From NCBI RefSeq assembly GCF_004348345.1, contig NZ_SMJZ01000077.1, positions 1 through 36,261 on the forward strand: a stretch of DNA of 36,261 nucleotides, in the 5' to 3' direction. Positions within the stretch are counted from its first letter, which is position 1. Each line of letters opens with the position of its first letter. Below the pieces are notes generated by a model. The model saw only the letters and a program-made list of their open reading frames with translations. It was not told the origin of the DNA and searched no databases. Of this stretch, positions 8,029 to 15,986 are shown one piece after another. This DNA comes from Nonomuraea longispora (GTDB taxonomy: Bacteria > Actinomycetota > Actinomycetes > Streptosporangiales > Streptosporangiaceae). The position numbers were made by a program, and so were the translations under genes.

Positions 8029-8874
8029 ATGAAGCCGGCGGTCAGCGTCGTCATCCCGGCGCACAACGAGGAGGCGGTCGTCGCCGAAGGGCTGGACCTG
8101 CTGCTCGCCGGGACGGAGCCCGGCGAGTTCGACGTCGTCGTGGTGGCCAACGCCTGCACCGACGGCACCGCGCGGGTCGCGGCGCGGCCGGGCGTGCGGG
8201 TGCTGGAGACCGCGATCCCCGGCAAGGTCAACGCGCTGCGCCTGGGCGACGCGGCGTGCGCGGCGTACCCGCGCGTCTATCTCGACGCGGACGTGCGGAT
8301 CGACGCTGGCTCCGTACGGGCGCTGGCCGACGCCGCCGCCCGGCCGGGCGTGCTGGCCTGCGCGCCCCAGCCCGAGTGGGACCTGTCCGGTACGGGCCCC
8401 GTGGTCCGCCGCGTGCACCGGGTGCACGACCGGCTGGTGGCGCCGTCCAGGGCGCTCGCGGGCGTCGGCGTCTACGTGCTGAACGGGCGCGGGCACGAGC
8501 GGGCCTTCCCGCTGCCCGACGTGATCTCCGACGACGGCTGGGTGGACGGGTGCTTCGCCGGCGGCGAGCGGGTCGTGGTGGCGGGGGCGCGCTCCGTCGT
8601 GCGTCCCGCCCGCACCGTACGCGCCCACCTGCGCCGCCGGATCAGGGTCAGGCAGGGCAACAGGCAACTCGCCGAACTCGGCGTGCCCGCGCGCCCTCTG
8701 CGCCCGCGGGCGCTGGGCGCGCTGCTGGCCTCGCGGGCGGTCGGGCCGCTCGACGCCGCCTGCTACCTGGCCGTGCTGGTCCTGGACCGGCTGCTCACCA
8801 GGGTGCGCGGCGGCAGGACGAGCTGGGGCACCGACGCCGGCAGCCGTCATCGCGACCCCACGGCGGCGTCGTAG
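8029..8874 (+). CDS. Family 2 glycosyltransferase
   Basis: This 281-residue GT2 enzyme begins VSVVIPAHNEEAVVAEGLD, with VVVVANACTDGT (about 37-48) and a metal-binding D-A-D at residues 86-88 (VYLDADV). GKVNALRLG at 65-73 is common in this subgroup. A later acidic segment DVISDDGWVDG and a basic RRRIRVRQGNRQL stretch may correspond to the ED and (Q/R)-x-x-R elements of processive or membrane-associated GT2s. A hydrophobic stretch near residue 250 might associate with the membrane. The ATG has a GGAGG site 6 bases upstream. It stands alone on the plus strand between two minus-strand units and overlaps the convergent gene at 8847 by 28 bases. Confidence 0.83.
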   Translation: MKPAVSVVIPAHNEEAVVAEGLDLLLAGTEPGEFDVVVVANACTDGTARVAARPGVRVLETAIPGKVNALRLGDAACAAYPRVYLDADVRIDAGSVRALADAAARPGVLACAPQPEWDLSGTGPVVRRVHRVHDRLVAPSRALAGVGVYVLNGRGHERAFPLPDVISDDGWVDGCFAGGERVVVAGARSVVRPARTVRAHLRRRIRVRQGNRQLAELGVPARPLRPRALGALLASRAVGPLDAACYLAVLVLDRLLTRVRGGRTSWGTDAGSRHRDPTAAS

Positions 8875-10031
8875 GCCGCCAGCAACGCCGCCTTCGAATG
8901 GTGCCAGGACAGCGGCCCCGCCACCCTGCCGCGGCCGATCTCGCCCATCCGCCGCCGCATGTCCGGGTCGTCGAGCAGCTGCGCGATCAGCTTGGCGAAC
9001 TCCGACTCGTCGTTGGCCGGCGCGTACAGGGCCGCCTCGCCCGCCGACACCCGCGCCTCGCGTAACTCGAACGAGACGATGGGCCGGCCCATGGCCATGT
9101 ACTCCATGATCTTGTTCATCGTGGAGACGTCGTTGAGCGGGTTGAGCGGGTCGGGCGACAGGCACACGTCGGCCGTGGACAGATAGCGCAGCAGATCCTC
9201 GTCGGGGATCCGGCCGGTGAACTCGACGGCGTCCGCCAGGCCCAGCTCGCGCGAGAGCGCCACCATGGCGTCGAAGGTGTCGCCGCCGCCGACGAACACC
9301 GCGTGCCAGTCCGTACGCCCGTGCTCGTCGCGCAGCCGCGCCAGGCTGCGCAGCGCGTAGTCCACGCCGTCCTGCGGCCCCATCACGCCCAGGTAGCACA
9401 GCAGGTACGGCTTGCCGCGCCGCAGGCCCTCCTCGGGCGGCACCTGGCGGAACCGCTCGACAGCCGGGGCGCTGCGCACCACGAAGACCTCCTCGGGACG
9501 TCTGCCGCCCCGCGACAACGCCACCTGCTTGTAGCTCTCGTTGGTCGCGATCACCACGTGCGCGGCCCGGTACGTCATCCGCTCCAGCCGGCGCACCGCC
9601 CGGTACAGCAGGTCCTCGCCGCGCCCGAACCGCGACAGGTAGAGCTCGGGCACCAGGTCGTGCTGGTCGAAGACGAACCGTGTGCCCTTGCCCCGCATGG
9701 CCCGCGCCACCAGGAAGAACAGGTCGGGCGGGTTGCAGCCGTGCACCACGTCGAAGGTGCCGAGTCGCCTGGCCAGGCGGAAGGTGTGCCACAGCGCCGA
9801 GCCGTACTCACGCAGGTAGCCCGCGGGACCGCCGGTGGCGGCGCGCAGCGGGTAGCGGTGGATGTGGACTCCGTCGATGACGGCCTCGGGCTCGGTGTCC
9901 TGCTTGGCGCCCCGCGGGCAGATGACGTGCACCTCCCAGCCGGTCTGGTACAGCGCCGTGCATTCCTGCCAGACGCGCCGGTCCAGCGGTACGGACAGAT
10001 TCTCGACGAGGATGAGCGCTCTACCACGCAA
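8847..10031 (-). CDS. Family 4 glycosyltransferase
   Basis: This is a GT-B glycosyltransferase of about 394 residues. It starts RALILVENLSVPLDRRVWQEC and has FDVVHGCNPPDLFFL in the N-domain. It has YLGVMGPQDGVDYALRSL at the start of the C-domain and the donor-binding STMNKIMEYMAMGRPIVSFE, a clear GT4 E-x7-E type region. An ATG at 10106 would give a longer protein but would overlap the upstream gene by 86 bases. I prefer TTG at 10031, which overlaps the dehydrogenase stop by only 11 bases and starts the conserved part; AAGGGA lies 12-13 bases before it. It is the last gene of the minus-strand run and converges on the gene at 8029. Confidence 0.83.
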   Translation of the reverse strand: MRGRALILVENLSVPLDRRVWQECTALYQTGWEVHVICPRGAKQDTEPEAVIDGVHIHRYPLRAATGGPAGYLREYGSALWHTFRLARRLGTFDVVHGCNPPDLFFLVARAMRGKGTRFVFDQHDLVPELYLSRFGRGEDLLYRAVRRLERMTYRAAHVVIATNESYKQVALSRGGRRPEEVFVVRSAPAVERFRQVPPEEGLRRGKPYLLCYLGVMGPQDGVDYALRSLARLRDEHGRTDWHAVFVGGGDTFDAMVALSRELGLADAVEFTGRIPDEDLLRYLSTADVCLSPDPLNPLNDVSTMNKIMEYMAMGRPIVSFELREARVSAGEAALYAPANDESEFAKLIAQLLDDPDMRRRMGEIGRGRVAGPLSWHHSKAALLAAYDAAVGSR

Positions 10032-11328
10032 TGCCTGTGTAGTCCCTTCTGCCCCGCTGGGCCTCCGCGTCAGGAACGCGTACGAGATCGATGATCCGGC
10101 GTTCACCCGCGCGGCTCAGCGCGTCGAGCACCGTCGGGTCCGCGCACCCGATCACGCAGACCTCGGCGTGCCGCAGCACCTCGTCCGCCGAGTCGCCGAG
10201 CAGCTCGCCGAGGTGGGGCAGGCGTTCGGCGATGTAGGCGCGGTTGGCGCCCACCAGGCGCGACAGGGTCACGTTGGCGTCGTAGATGCGCAGGTCGTAG
10301 CCCTTGCCGAGGAGCCGTTCCGCGAGTTCGACGAGCGGGCTCTCGCGCAGGTCGTCGGTGCCGGGTTTGAACGACAACCCGAACAGGCCGATCCTGCGCC
10401 TGCCCGAGGCGGTGACGAGGTCGAAGGCGCGCTGCAGGTGCGCCTCGTTGGCCGGGAGCACGTGGGAGAGCAGCGGTACGGACACGTCGGCCTTACGCGC
10501 CGCGTAGACCAGGCCGCGCAGGTCCTTGGGCAGGCAGGAGCCGCCGAAGGCGAAGCCGGGCCGCAGGTAGGCGGGGCTGATGTTGAGCTTGCGGTCGGCC
10601 AGGAACACGTCCATCACGCGGTGCGAGTCGAGGCCCATGGCCTGGCAGATCGCGCCCAGCTCGTTGGCGAAGCCGATCTTGACCGCATGGAAGGCGTTGT
10701 CCGCATATTTGGCCATTTCGGCGACGGGGATGGGTACCCTGAAGACGTCGCCCGGCAGCCCCTCGTACAGCGCGGCGGCGACGTCGCCCGCGGCTTCGTC
10801 CGATTCCCCGATCACCGTCTTGGGCGGCGCGAAGAAGTCGCGCACGCTGGTGCCCTCGCGCAGGAACTCGGGGTTGACCGCCACCCCGAAGTCCACGCCC
10901 GCGCGCAGCCCCGACGACAGCTCCAGGATGGGGACGAGCAGGTCGGTGCAGGTTCCCGGCAGCATGGTGCTGCGGAAGACCACCACGTGCCCCGGGGCGA
11001 GCGAGCGGCCGATCTGGTCGGCCACCCGTTCCAGGTACGTCGTCGACAGGCTGCCGTTGGGCGCCGACGGGGTGCCCACGCAGACCAGCGACACCTCGCT
11101 GTCCCTGACGGCCTGGGCGGCGTCCGTGGTTGCGCGCAGCGCGCCGCCCCCCACGGCCTTGGCCACCAGCTCCCCGATGCGCTCCTCGACGATCGGCGCG
11201 TGGCCGTCGTTGATGAGATCGACCTTCGCCGGGTTGACGTCGACACCCACGACCTGGTGTCCCATGGAGGCCAGGCAGGCCGCCGACACGCATCCGACGT
11301 AACCGAGTCCGAAGACACTAATTCGCAC
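10021..11328 (-). CDS. Nucleotide-sugar 6-dehydrogenase, AlgD (GDP-mannose dehydrogenase)-like
   Basis: This 435-residue NAD-dependent enzyme oxidises the C6 hydroxyl of a nucleotide sugar to a uronic acid. The Rossmann motif VFGLGYVG is at residues 5-12. VNPEFLREG (151-159), AEMAKYADNAFHAVKIGFANE (around 203-223, with K217) and the catalytic Cys265 in PGFAFGGSCLPKDLR follow. The phrases GFAFGGSCLPKD, GTDDLRESPLVELAE and the closing GIAW resemble Pseudomonas AlgD (GDP-mannose 6-dehydrogenase) more than typical UDP-glucose dehydrogenases, whose motif is usually GYGGSCFPKD. Donor specificity is therefore probably GDP-mannose, but not proven. The GTG start has a perfect GGAGG site 5 bases upstream. 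The 101-base gap before it carries a CGTTACG element. Confidence 0.88.
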   Translation of the reverse strand: MRISVFGLGYVGCVSAACLASMGHQVVGVDVNPAKVDLINDGHAPIVEERIGELVAKAVGGGALRATTDAAQAVRDSEVSLVCVGTPSAPNGSLSTTYLERVADQIGRSLAPGHVVVFRSTMLPGTCTDLLVPILELSSGLRAGVDFGVAVNPEFLREGTSVRDFFAPPKTVIGESDEAAGDVAAALYEGLPGDVFRVPIPVAEMAKYADNAFHAVKIGFANELGAICQAMGLDSHRVMDVFLADRKLNISPAYLRPGFAFGGSCLPKDLRGLVYAARKADVSVPLLSHVLPANEAHLQRAFDLVTASGRRRIGLFGLSFKPGTDDLRESPLVELAERLLGKGYDLRIYDANVTLSRLVGANRAYIAERLPHLGELLGDSADEVLRHAEVCVIGCADPTVLDALSRAGERRIIDLVRVPDAEAQRGRRDYTGIAW

Positions 11329-11427
11329 AGCCGCCTCCGTAAGGGACCGTCTGCTGTGGACCGCCGTCTGGAGGGCAGCGCGCCATTTCCCCCGCCTCCA
11401 CCGATATGTCGGGCATGTCCGTTGGAA

Positions 11428-11434
11428 CGTTACG
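11428..11434 (-). promoter_or_regulatory. CGTAACG element upstream of the AlgD-like gene
   Basis: On the minus strand this reads CGTAACG, a near copy (GTAACG core) of the element at 2636, 2676, 4439, 4453 and 14067. It covers the TAA stop of the acyltransferase gene and lies 100 bases before the GTG of the dehydrogenase. A regulatory role is inferred only from recurrence. Confidence 0.25.
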
Positions 11435-12449
11435 GTTTTCTCCGCGCCCTGACCGATCGTGCGACCGACCTCGCCTTCGACAGCGCCGCCGCGGCGGCCC
11501 CGCGTACCGGATTCCTCGTGACGAGACCCTGGCAGACCACGCTCTCGCCGGTCTTGGCCCGCCGCTTGTACTCGTCCTCGCCCCTGCCGAGATCGACGCG
11601 TACGATCCCGAGCGCCGGAGCGGCGGCCACCAGCTCCCGCAGCAGGATCCAGCCTGGAGACAGCCGCGCGAAGGCCGGGTCGTAGACGGGGAACCACCAG
11701 TGCAGCACCCCGCCCGACCTCAGGCCGAAGTGGGCCGCGAGCAGGTGCTCCCCGGCGTGCAGCGTGGACAGCACGCCGCTGAACCCCGGATCGCGGGCGC
11801 GCAGCAGGCCGTCGAGCAGCCGGACCCGGTCCTGCCCCGCGAAGAAGTCCCTGGCGCCGGTCGCGGCGTACTGCGCCCGCTTCAGCTCGACCACCCGCGC
11901 CAGCGCCTTCGGGTCGGACGAGGCCGCCACGAACCGGAGCTCGCCGAGCTCCCGCCCCGCCTTCGCGGCCCGCCGCCTGGCCTGCCCCATGTTCTCCTTG
12001 CCGCTGCGCGAGGCCCGGCCCAGGTAGCCCGCCAGCCCGCCGGTCACGTCCAGGTACGGCGACGGCCTGCGGGAGACCACCCACCGCTCGAACCCGGGCG
12101 CCCCCTCCACCAGGTGGTCGAAGGCGTAGCCGGCGGCCCCGTTCCCGAGCAGGTCCAACGGACGGAACCCGGCGCCGGCCGCCAGGATCGGGCCCTGGAA
12201 GTCCGCGCCAGGCCAGCCCACCGGGCGCAGCAGCCGCCCTTCCCGGTGGTGCGGCAGGAACGCGACCGGCCTCCCGCCGTCACGCGCGACCGCCACGTGG
12301 ACGGGCCGCCCGCTGGCGTGCACGGCCGCCGCGAAACCGGGGTGGAAATAGGGGCTGTCGAGGGCCGGATTGGCCTCCCGCAGCGTGTGCCAGGCGTCCA
12401 GGTCCGCCGCGGTGAGCGCGGCGAACGCCTCCACGCGCAGCCCGCTCAT
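11430..12449 (-). CDS. GNAT/BioF2-like (CelD/FemAB-type) acyltransferase
   Basis: This is a protein of about 339 residues with the two-part layout of BioF2/CelD-like N-acyltransferases. The N-terminal half has NPALDSPYFHPGF. The C-terminal GNAT-like half has GEHLLAAHFGLRSGGVLHWWFPVYDPAFARLSPGWILLRELV and ends with VDLGRGEDEYKRR. Proteins of this type often acylate sugars or peptidoglycan stem residues and are common in exopolysaccharide loci, so acylation of an amino sugar is a plausible role. An ATG at 12500 exists, but the ATG at 12449 overlaps the stop of the upstream glycosyltransferase as ATGA and fits the family start, so I chose it. The C-terminus is basic (KARSVARSVRARRKP). Confidence 0.75.
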   Translation of the reverse strand: MSGLRVEAFAALTAADLDAWHTLREANPALDSPYFHPGFAAAVHASGRPVHVAVARDGGRPVAFLPHHREGRLLRPVGWPGADFQGPILAAGAGFRPLDLLGNGAAGYAFDHLVEGAPGFERWVVSRRPSPYLDVTGGLAGYLGRASRSGKENMGQARRRAAKAGRELGELRFVAASSDPKALARVVELKRAQYAATGARDFFAGQDRVRLLDGLLRARDPGFSGVLSTLHAGEHLLAAHFGLRSGGVLHWWFPVYDPAFARLSPGWILLRELVAAAPALGIVRVDLGRGEDEYKRRAKTGESVVCQGLVTRNPVRGAAAAALSKARSVARSVRARRKP

Positions 12450-13348
12450 TGCGGCAGCGCCGTCATCCGGCGCGAGGGCCGCAGCAGCGCCGCCACGCAC
12501 GCCCGGGACGTACGCCGCCCGGCCAGCGCCCGCACCGCCTCACCGGCCAGCACCGCCAGGAAGTACGCCGCCCCCGACGCCCTCCTGTGGCGCCGGCGGT
12601 ACAGGCGTACCTTGTTCACGACGAGCAGCGCCGCCAGCGTCGGATTCACGCCCGAGTCGCCGCCGATGTGCTCGATCACCGACGCGGGCTCGTACCACGT
12701 GGTCCATCCCACGTCGGCGGCGCGCAGGCAGTAGTCCGTCTCCTCGCTGTAGAGCAGGAACGACTCGTCCCACGCGCCGACCTCGCGGATGACCCGCGTC
12801 GACAGCAGCATGGCCGCGCCGGTCGCCCAGGAGTACGCGCCGGGACGCGCGTAGTCGCGCGGGTCGGTCACCAGCTCGCCCAGCCCGCCGACGCGCCCGG
12901 CCAGCGACCCGCCGACCAGCGCCTCGACCAGGGCCCTGCCCACGGTCGGCGCCCTGCGCAGCGACGGCTGGAGCGTGCCATCCGGATTGACCATGTGGGG
13001 GACCGCGATGCCCCTGCCCGGTTCGCGCAGGCAGGCCAGCAGCGGCGCGATCGAGCCGGGGCGCAGCCGGCAGTCGGGGTTGAGCACGTAGACGCCGTCC
13101 AGCCGGTCGAGGTCGAGCGCGGCGACGCCGGCGTTGATCGCGGCGGCGTACCCGGCGTTCCTGCCGACCTGCACCACCGTGGCGCCGGCCCGTTCGGCGA
13201 CGGCGACGGAGTCGTCCTTGGAGGCGTTGTCGGCCACCACCACGCCGGCCAGTTCCGCCCCTTCGGCGCCCCGCTCCAGCGAGCCGAGGCAGCCCCCGAG
13301 CACGGAGGCGCTGTTGTAGGTGACGATCACGACGGCGACCCGGCCCAT
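12446..13348 (-). CDS. WbbL-like family 2 glycosyltransferase (rhamnosyltransferase type)
   Basis: This 300-residue GT2 protein has VAVVIVTYNSASVLGGCLGSL at the start and VVVADNASKDDS at 37-47. It then has GRNAGYAAAINAGV (62-75) and the metal-site LNPDC (89-93). GAAMLLSTRVIREVGAWDESFLLYSEETD follows, and then VIEHIGGDSG. This series is characteristic of the WbbL/RfbF group, which often transfers rhamnose from dTDP-rhamnose. That fits the rmlC gene nearby but does not prove the donor. The gene begins one base after the stop of the deacetylase gene (TGACATG) and its stop overlaps the acyltransferase start by 4 bases, so the three are tightly coupled. Confidence 0.87.
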   Translation of the reverse strand: MGRVAVVIVTYNSASVLGGCLGSLERGAEGAELAGVVVADNASKDDSVAVAERAGATVVQVGRNAGYAAAINAGVAALDLDRLDGVYVLNPDCRLRPGSIAPLLACLREPGRGIAVPHMVNPDGTLQPSLRRAPTVGRALVEALVGGSLAGRVGGLGELVTDPRDYARPGAYSWATGAAMLLSTRVIREVGAWDESFLLYSEETDYCLRAADVGWTTWYEPASVIEHIGGDSGVNPTLAALLVVNKVRLYRRRHRRASGAAYFLAVLAGEAVRALAGRRTSRACVAALLRPSRRMTALPQ

Positions 13349-13349
13349 G

Positions 13350-14012
13350 TCAGCGCACCCGCTTGTACAGGCGCATGCCGAGCTTGCCCGCGCGCCGGGC
13401 GAGCGGCGCCCTGCCGTCGAGCACCCGCCCGATCCAGGCGCCGTCGAGGTCGTGCCTGAGGCTGTTGCGCGCCTGGAGCCAGGAGCCCGCCCTGGCCCGG
13501 CCGCCGTCGCTGGTGTAGGCGCGGGTCACGCCGGCCATCCGCAGCCGGCGCAGGACCCGGCGGTCGTAGGAGCCGAACGGGATGGCCACCCGCGACACCG
13601 GCCCGCCCGCGAGCCGGGCGAGCACGGCCCTGGCCCGGGTGAGCTCCTCGGCCACCTGCGGGCCGTCCAGTGTGCGCCAGTCACGGTGCGCCCACCCGTG
13701 GGAGCCGACCCGCATGCCGGCCCCGGCCAGCTCGCGCACGCCGTCGGCGTCGAGCCTGCCGGGTTCGCCGAGCAGCCCGGCCAGGACGAAGAACTCCGCC
13801 CGCAGCCCTCGCTCCACCAGCCGGGGAAGGGCGATCTCCACGTCGGACGCGTTCCCGTCGTCGAACGTCAGCCGTACGTCGGGGCGGCCGGCCACCGCGT
13901 CGACGACCTGCTCGAACTGCTCGACCGTCACCCACGTCGCGTCCTCGTCCCGTTCGAGCGCGCGGGCCGTCTCGCCGATGCCGTGCACGGTCAGGTTGGT
14001 TACCGCCCGCAT
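13350..14012 (-). CDS. NodB-type polysaccharide deacetylase
   Basis: This is a 220-residue carbohydrate esterase family 4 domain. Motif 1 is LTFDDGN (residues 48-54, D51 and D52), motif 2 is SHGWAH (104-109, giving the two His metal ligands), and motif 3 is AIPFGSYD (143-150). No signal peptide or membrane helix is visible, so it may act on lipid-linked or nucleotide-linked sugar in the cytoplasm, unlike the secreted lipoprotein deacetylase at 19133. Removing N-acetyl groups would create free amines that the neighbouring acyltransferase could modify. The ATG at 14012 has AGGGGG upstream. A 56-base gap with the CGTTACA element separates it from the epimerase gene. Confidence 0.83.
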   Translation of the reverse strand: MRAVTNLTVHGIGETARALERDEDATWVTVEQFEQVVDAVAGRPDVRLTFDDGNASDVEIALPRLVERGLRAEFFVLAGLLGEPGRLDADGVRELAGAGMRVGSHGWAHRDWRTLDGPQVAEELTRARAVLARLAGGPVSRVAIPFGSYDRRVLRRLRMAGVTRAYTSDGGRARAGSWLQARNSLRHDLDGAWIGRVLDGRAPLARRAGKLGMRLYKRVR

Positions 14013-14066
14013 CCTGCCCCCTGGTCAAGAAGGTCGCCAGGAGAGTTATCGCGACCAGGTCTGGAC

Positions 14067-14073
14067 CGTTACA
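14067..14073 (-). promoter_or_regulatory. TGTAACG element upstream of the deacetylase gene
   Basis: On the minus strand this reads TGTAACG, identical to the copies at 2636-2642 and 4453-4459. It covers the last codon and TAA stop of the epimerase gene and lies 55 bases before the deacetylase start. It may mark an internal promoter or operator in the minus-strand run. Only its recurrence supports this. Confidence 0.3.
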
Positions 14074-15040
14074 TCCGTTTTGCGTACCAGGCGACGGTCT
14101 GCCGCAGCCCCGCCTCGAGCGTGGTCGCCGGACGCCAGCCCAGCACGCGCTCGGCGGGCCCGATGTCGGAGCGCTGCGTACGGTCCAGCGGCCGCGCCGC
14201 GACCGCGCCGTACTCGGGCCTGGCCCTGTGGCCCGCCCTGTCGTCCACGGCGTCGTCCACGGCGTCGTCCACGGTGCCGTCCACGGTGCCGTCCACGATG
14301 CCGTCCACGATGGCGGCCAGCAGCTCCGCCGTGTCGCGGATGCTGACCGGCTCGGGCGTGCCGACATCGAGGACGTGCCCGGCCGCGGCGCCGCCCGCTC
14401 CCGCCAGCACGAACGCGTCCACCACGTCCTCGACGTACACCCAGGTGACCAGCCTCGCGCCCGAGGTGAGCCGGGGCGCCTGCCCCTTCAGCAGCGACGT
14501 CGTCACGTACGGCACCAGCCTGGCCGCGTTCGGCTCGCCCGGCCCGTACACCATGGCCACCCGCAACACCGAGACCGGCACCCGCCACAGGGCGTGGAAC
14601 ATCCGCGCGTACCCCGTCGCCGCCGCCTTCGCCGCCGCGTACGGGGAACCCGGCGCCTGCCCCTCGCGCGGCTCCTCCACCGAGCCCGCCAGCACCACGC
14701 TGCGCACGGGGCCGCCCGTCACGGCCGTCAGCAGGTTGACCGCCGCGCCCAGGTTGCCCGCCAGCGTCGGCGCCACGATCCCGGGCTCCCGGACGCCGGT
14801 GACCTCACTGGCCAGGTGGAAGATCACCTCCGGCTGGACCGCCTCCACCAGTGCGGCCGTGGCGGCGGCGTCGCACAGGTCGGCCGCGTGCCAGCGCTCG
14901 ACGTGCCCGGCGGCCTCCTGCGGGCGGCGGCTGACCGCGTGCACCCGTGCGCCCAGCCCGGCCAGGCGGCGGACCAGGTGGGAGCCGATGAACCCGGTGG
15001 CGCCGGTGACCAGCGTGCGCGTCCCCCGCCAGGCCGACAT
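14069..15040 (-). CDS. NAD-dependent epimerase/dehydratase (SDR family)
   Basis: This is an extended short-chain dehydrogenase of about 323 residues acting on nucleotide sugars. The NAD-binding motif is LVTGATGFIGSHL near the N-terminus, the active-site Y-x3-K is in SPYAAAK, and a Ser lies in VVLAGSVEEP. DVGTPEPVSIRDTAELL marks the C-terminal substrate region. The exact sugar change is unknown. ATG at 15061 is possible (8-base overlap with the upstream stop), but the ATG at 15040 has GGGAGA just before it and starts nearer the conserved region. A 12-base tandem repeat inserts about 24 residues of V-D-[GD]-x units after ELLAAI, which is unusual for the family. Confidence 0.82.
   Translation of the reverse strand: MSAWRGTRTLVTGATGFIGSHLVRRLAGLGARVHAVSRRPQEAAGHVERWHAADLCDAAATAALVEAVQPEVIFHLASEVTGVREPGIVAPTLAGNLGAAVNLLTAVTGGPVRSVVLAGSVEEPREGQAPGSPYAAAKAAATGYARMFHALWRVPVSVLRVAMVYGPGEPNAARLVPYVTTSLLKGQAPRLTSGARLVTWVYVEDVVDAFVLAGAGGAAAGHVLDVGTPEPVSIRDTAELLAAIVDGIVDGTVDGTVDDAVDDAVDDRAGHRARPEYGAVAARPLDRTQRSDIGPAERVLGWRPATTLEAGLRQTVAWYAKRM
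14241..14312 (-). repeat. Six 12-base tandem repeats inside the epimerase gene
   Basis: Six consecutive 12-base units follow the plus-strand pattern YCGTCCACGRYG, starting at 14241, 14253, 14265, 14277, 14289 and 14301. They differ from each other by one to three bases. Because 12 is divisible by three, the array stays in frame and encodes I/T/A-V-D-G/D units. Copy number could change by slippage without breaking the gene. Confidence 0.9.
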
Positions 15041-15053
15041 GTGCTCTCCCGGG

Positions 15054-15986
15054 TCAGTCATGTCGGTCCGGTGACGGAATGGGCTCGCCCGTGTCGTGCC
15101 AGACGTTGCCCGCGTCGGCGGCGAGCTCGGAGCGGGTGCTCAGCAGGATCGGGCAGTCGTGCGCGGAGTTGCGGCCGAACCGGTTGCCGGTGACGCGCTG
15201 CCCGGTCAGGGGGCGCTCGAGCGGTGTGTGGTCGATGTTGACGATGCAGGCGCCGCCGTCGAGGTAGTTGTCCTCCACCCGCAGGTCGTCGGCCGACGAC
15301 TGTACGGCGGCGTTCGGGCCGCGCGTGGTCGACAGGTCGATCGTGTTGTGCCGCAGCGTGACGCCGCTCTGGTCGGCGAAGGCCTGTACGCCGTCGTTGT
15401 GAGTGGGTTCGCCGCCCTGGTCGGGGTCGTGGGCGAACCAGCTCAGGTCGTGGATGTAGGAGTCCTGGACCAGGGTGGCGGTGTGGGCCTTGACGCCGTC
15501 GACCGTGCCTCGGAACTCCGAGCGGTAGATCTTGGTCGAGGCCGCCCAGATGCCGTCGATGGACGGCGAGGGGTGGGCGGGGTAGAACTCGGAGTCCTCC
15601 ACCACCGTGTCCTTGCCGTGCTCGGTGTCGAGCAGCGGCCGTACGCCGGAGGTGGCCGCGCCGCGGAAGACGCAGTTGCGGAACGTGACGCCGCGCGCGG
15701 TCACCACCACGAAGCCGTGGAAGACCTTGCCCTCGACGACCTCACCGTCCCTGGCGAAGGTCTGGTCGCCGGTGACGACCGTGAGCGCGGTGCCCGGCGG
15801 GACACCTGTGGACGCCGCGCCGGGAAAGCCGGGAGGGCCCGGCCTGCCGGTCTCCGGGGGCGGGCTCGCGGGCGCGGACGGGCTCCGCGAGGCCCGGCCC
15901 GCGGGCTCGCCGAGCTGCTGGGCGACCACGAGGGCCAGGACCAGGGCGGCGACCGCGGCTATGACATACGACCACGTCTTCGCCAC
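15054..15986 (-). CDS. Exported right-handed beta-helix protein
   Basis: This 310-residue protein has an N-terminal hydrophobic helix (about residues 7-23, VIAAVAALVLALVVAQQ) acting as signal or anchor, then a Pro/Ser/Gly linker (about 30-62). The remainder is a beta-helix with short coils such as GVTFRNCVFRG, DTVVEDSEFYP, TKIYRSEFRG, GVTLRHNTIDLS and DDLRVEDNYLDGG. It resembles the lipoprotein at 6551 in fold and coil pattern, and both have an SDG or NDGVQA segment before RHNT/HHNT. It may act on the exported polysaccharide as lyase, hydrolase or epimerase. The GTG at 15986 is the best start, although no good ribosome binding site precedes it. It begins 21 bases after the korB stop, so read-through from korAB is possible. 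Confidence 0.72.
   Translation of the reverse strand: MAKTWSYVIAAVAALVLALVVAQQLGEPAGRASRSPSAPASPPPETGRPGPPGFPGAASTGVPPGTALTVVTGDQTFARDGEVVEGKVFHGFVVVTARGVTFRNCVFRGAATSGVRPLLDTEHGKDTVVEDSEFYPAHPSPSIDGIWAASTKIYRSEFRGTVDGVKAHTATLVQDSYIHDLSWFAHDPDQGGEPTHNDGVQAFADQSGVTLRHNTIDLSTTRGPNAAVQSSADDLRVEDNYLDGGACIVNIDHTPLERPLTGQRVTGNRFGRNSAHDCPILLSTRSELAADAGNVWHDTGEPIPSPDRHD

Noticed and set aside
4358..8032. A 1224-codon open frame on the plus strand
   Set aside because: It runs through several well-supported genes in other frames and encodes Arg/Gly/Ala-rich low-complexity sequence; long shadow frames are expected at this GC content.
10032..10106. ATG at 10106 as start of the family 4 glycosyltransferase
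   Set aside because: It would overlap the dehydrogenase gene by 86 bases and add residues not belonging to the fold.
14241..14312. CRISPR array
   Set aside because: Units are 12 bases with no spacers and encode an in-frame peptide repeat.
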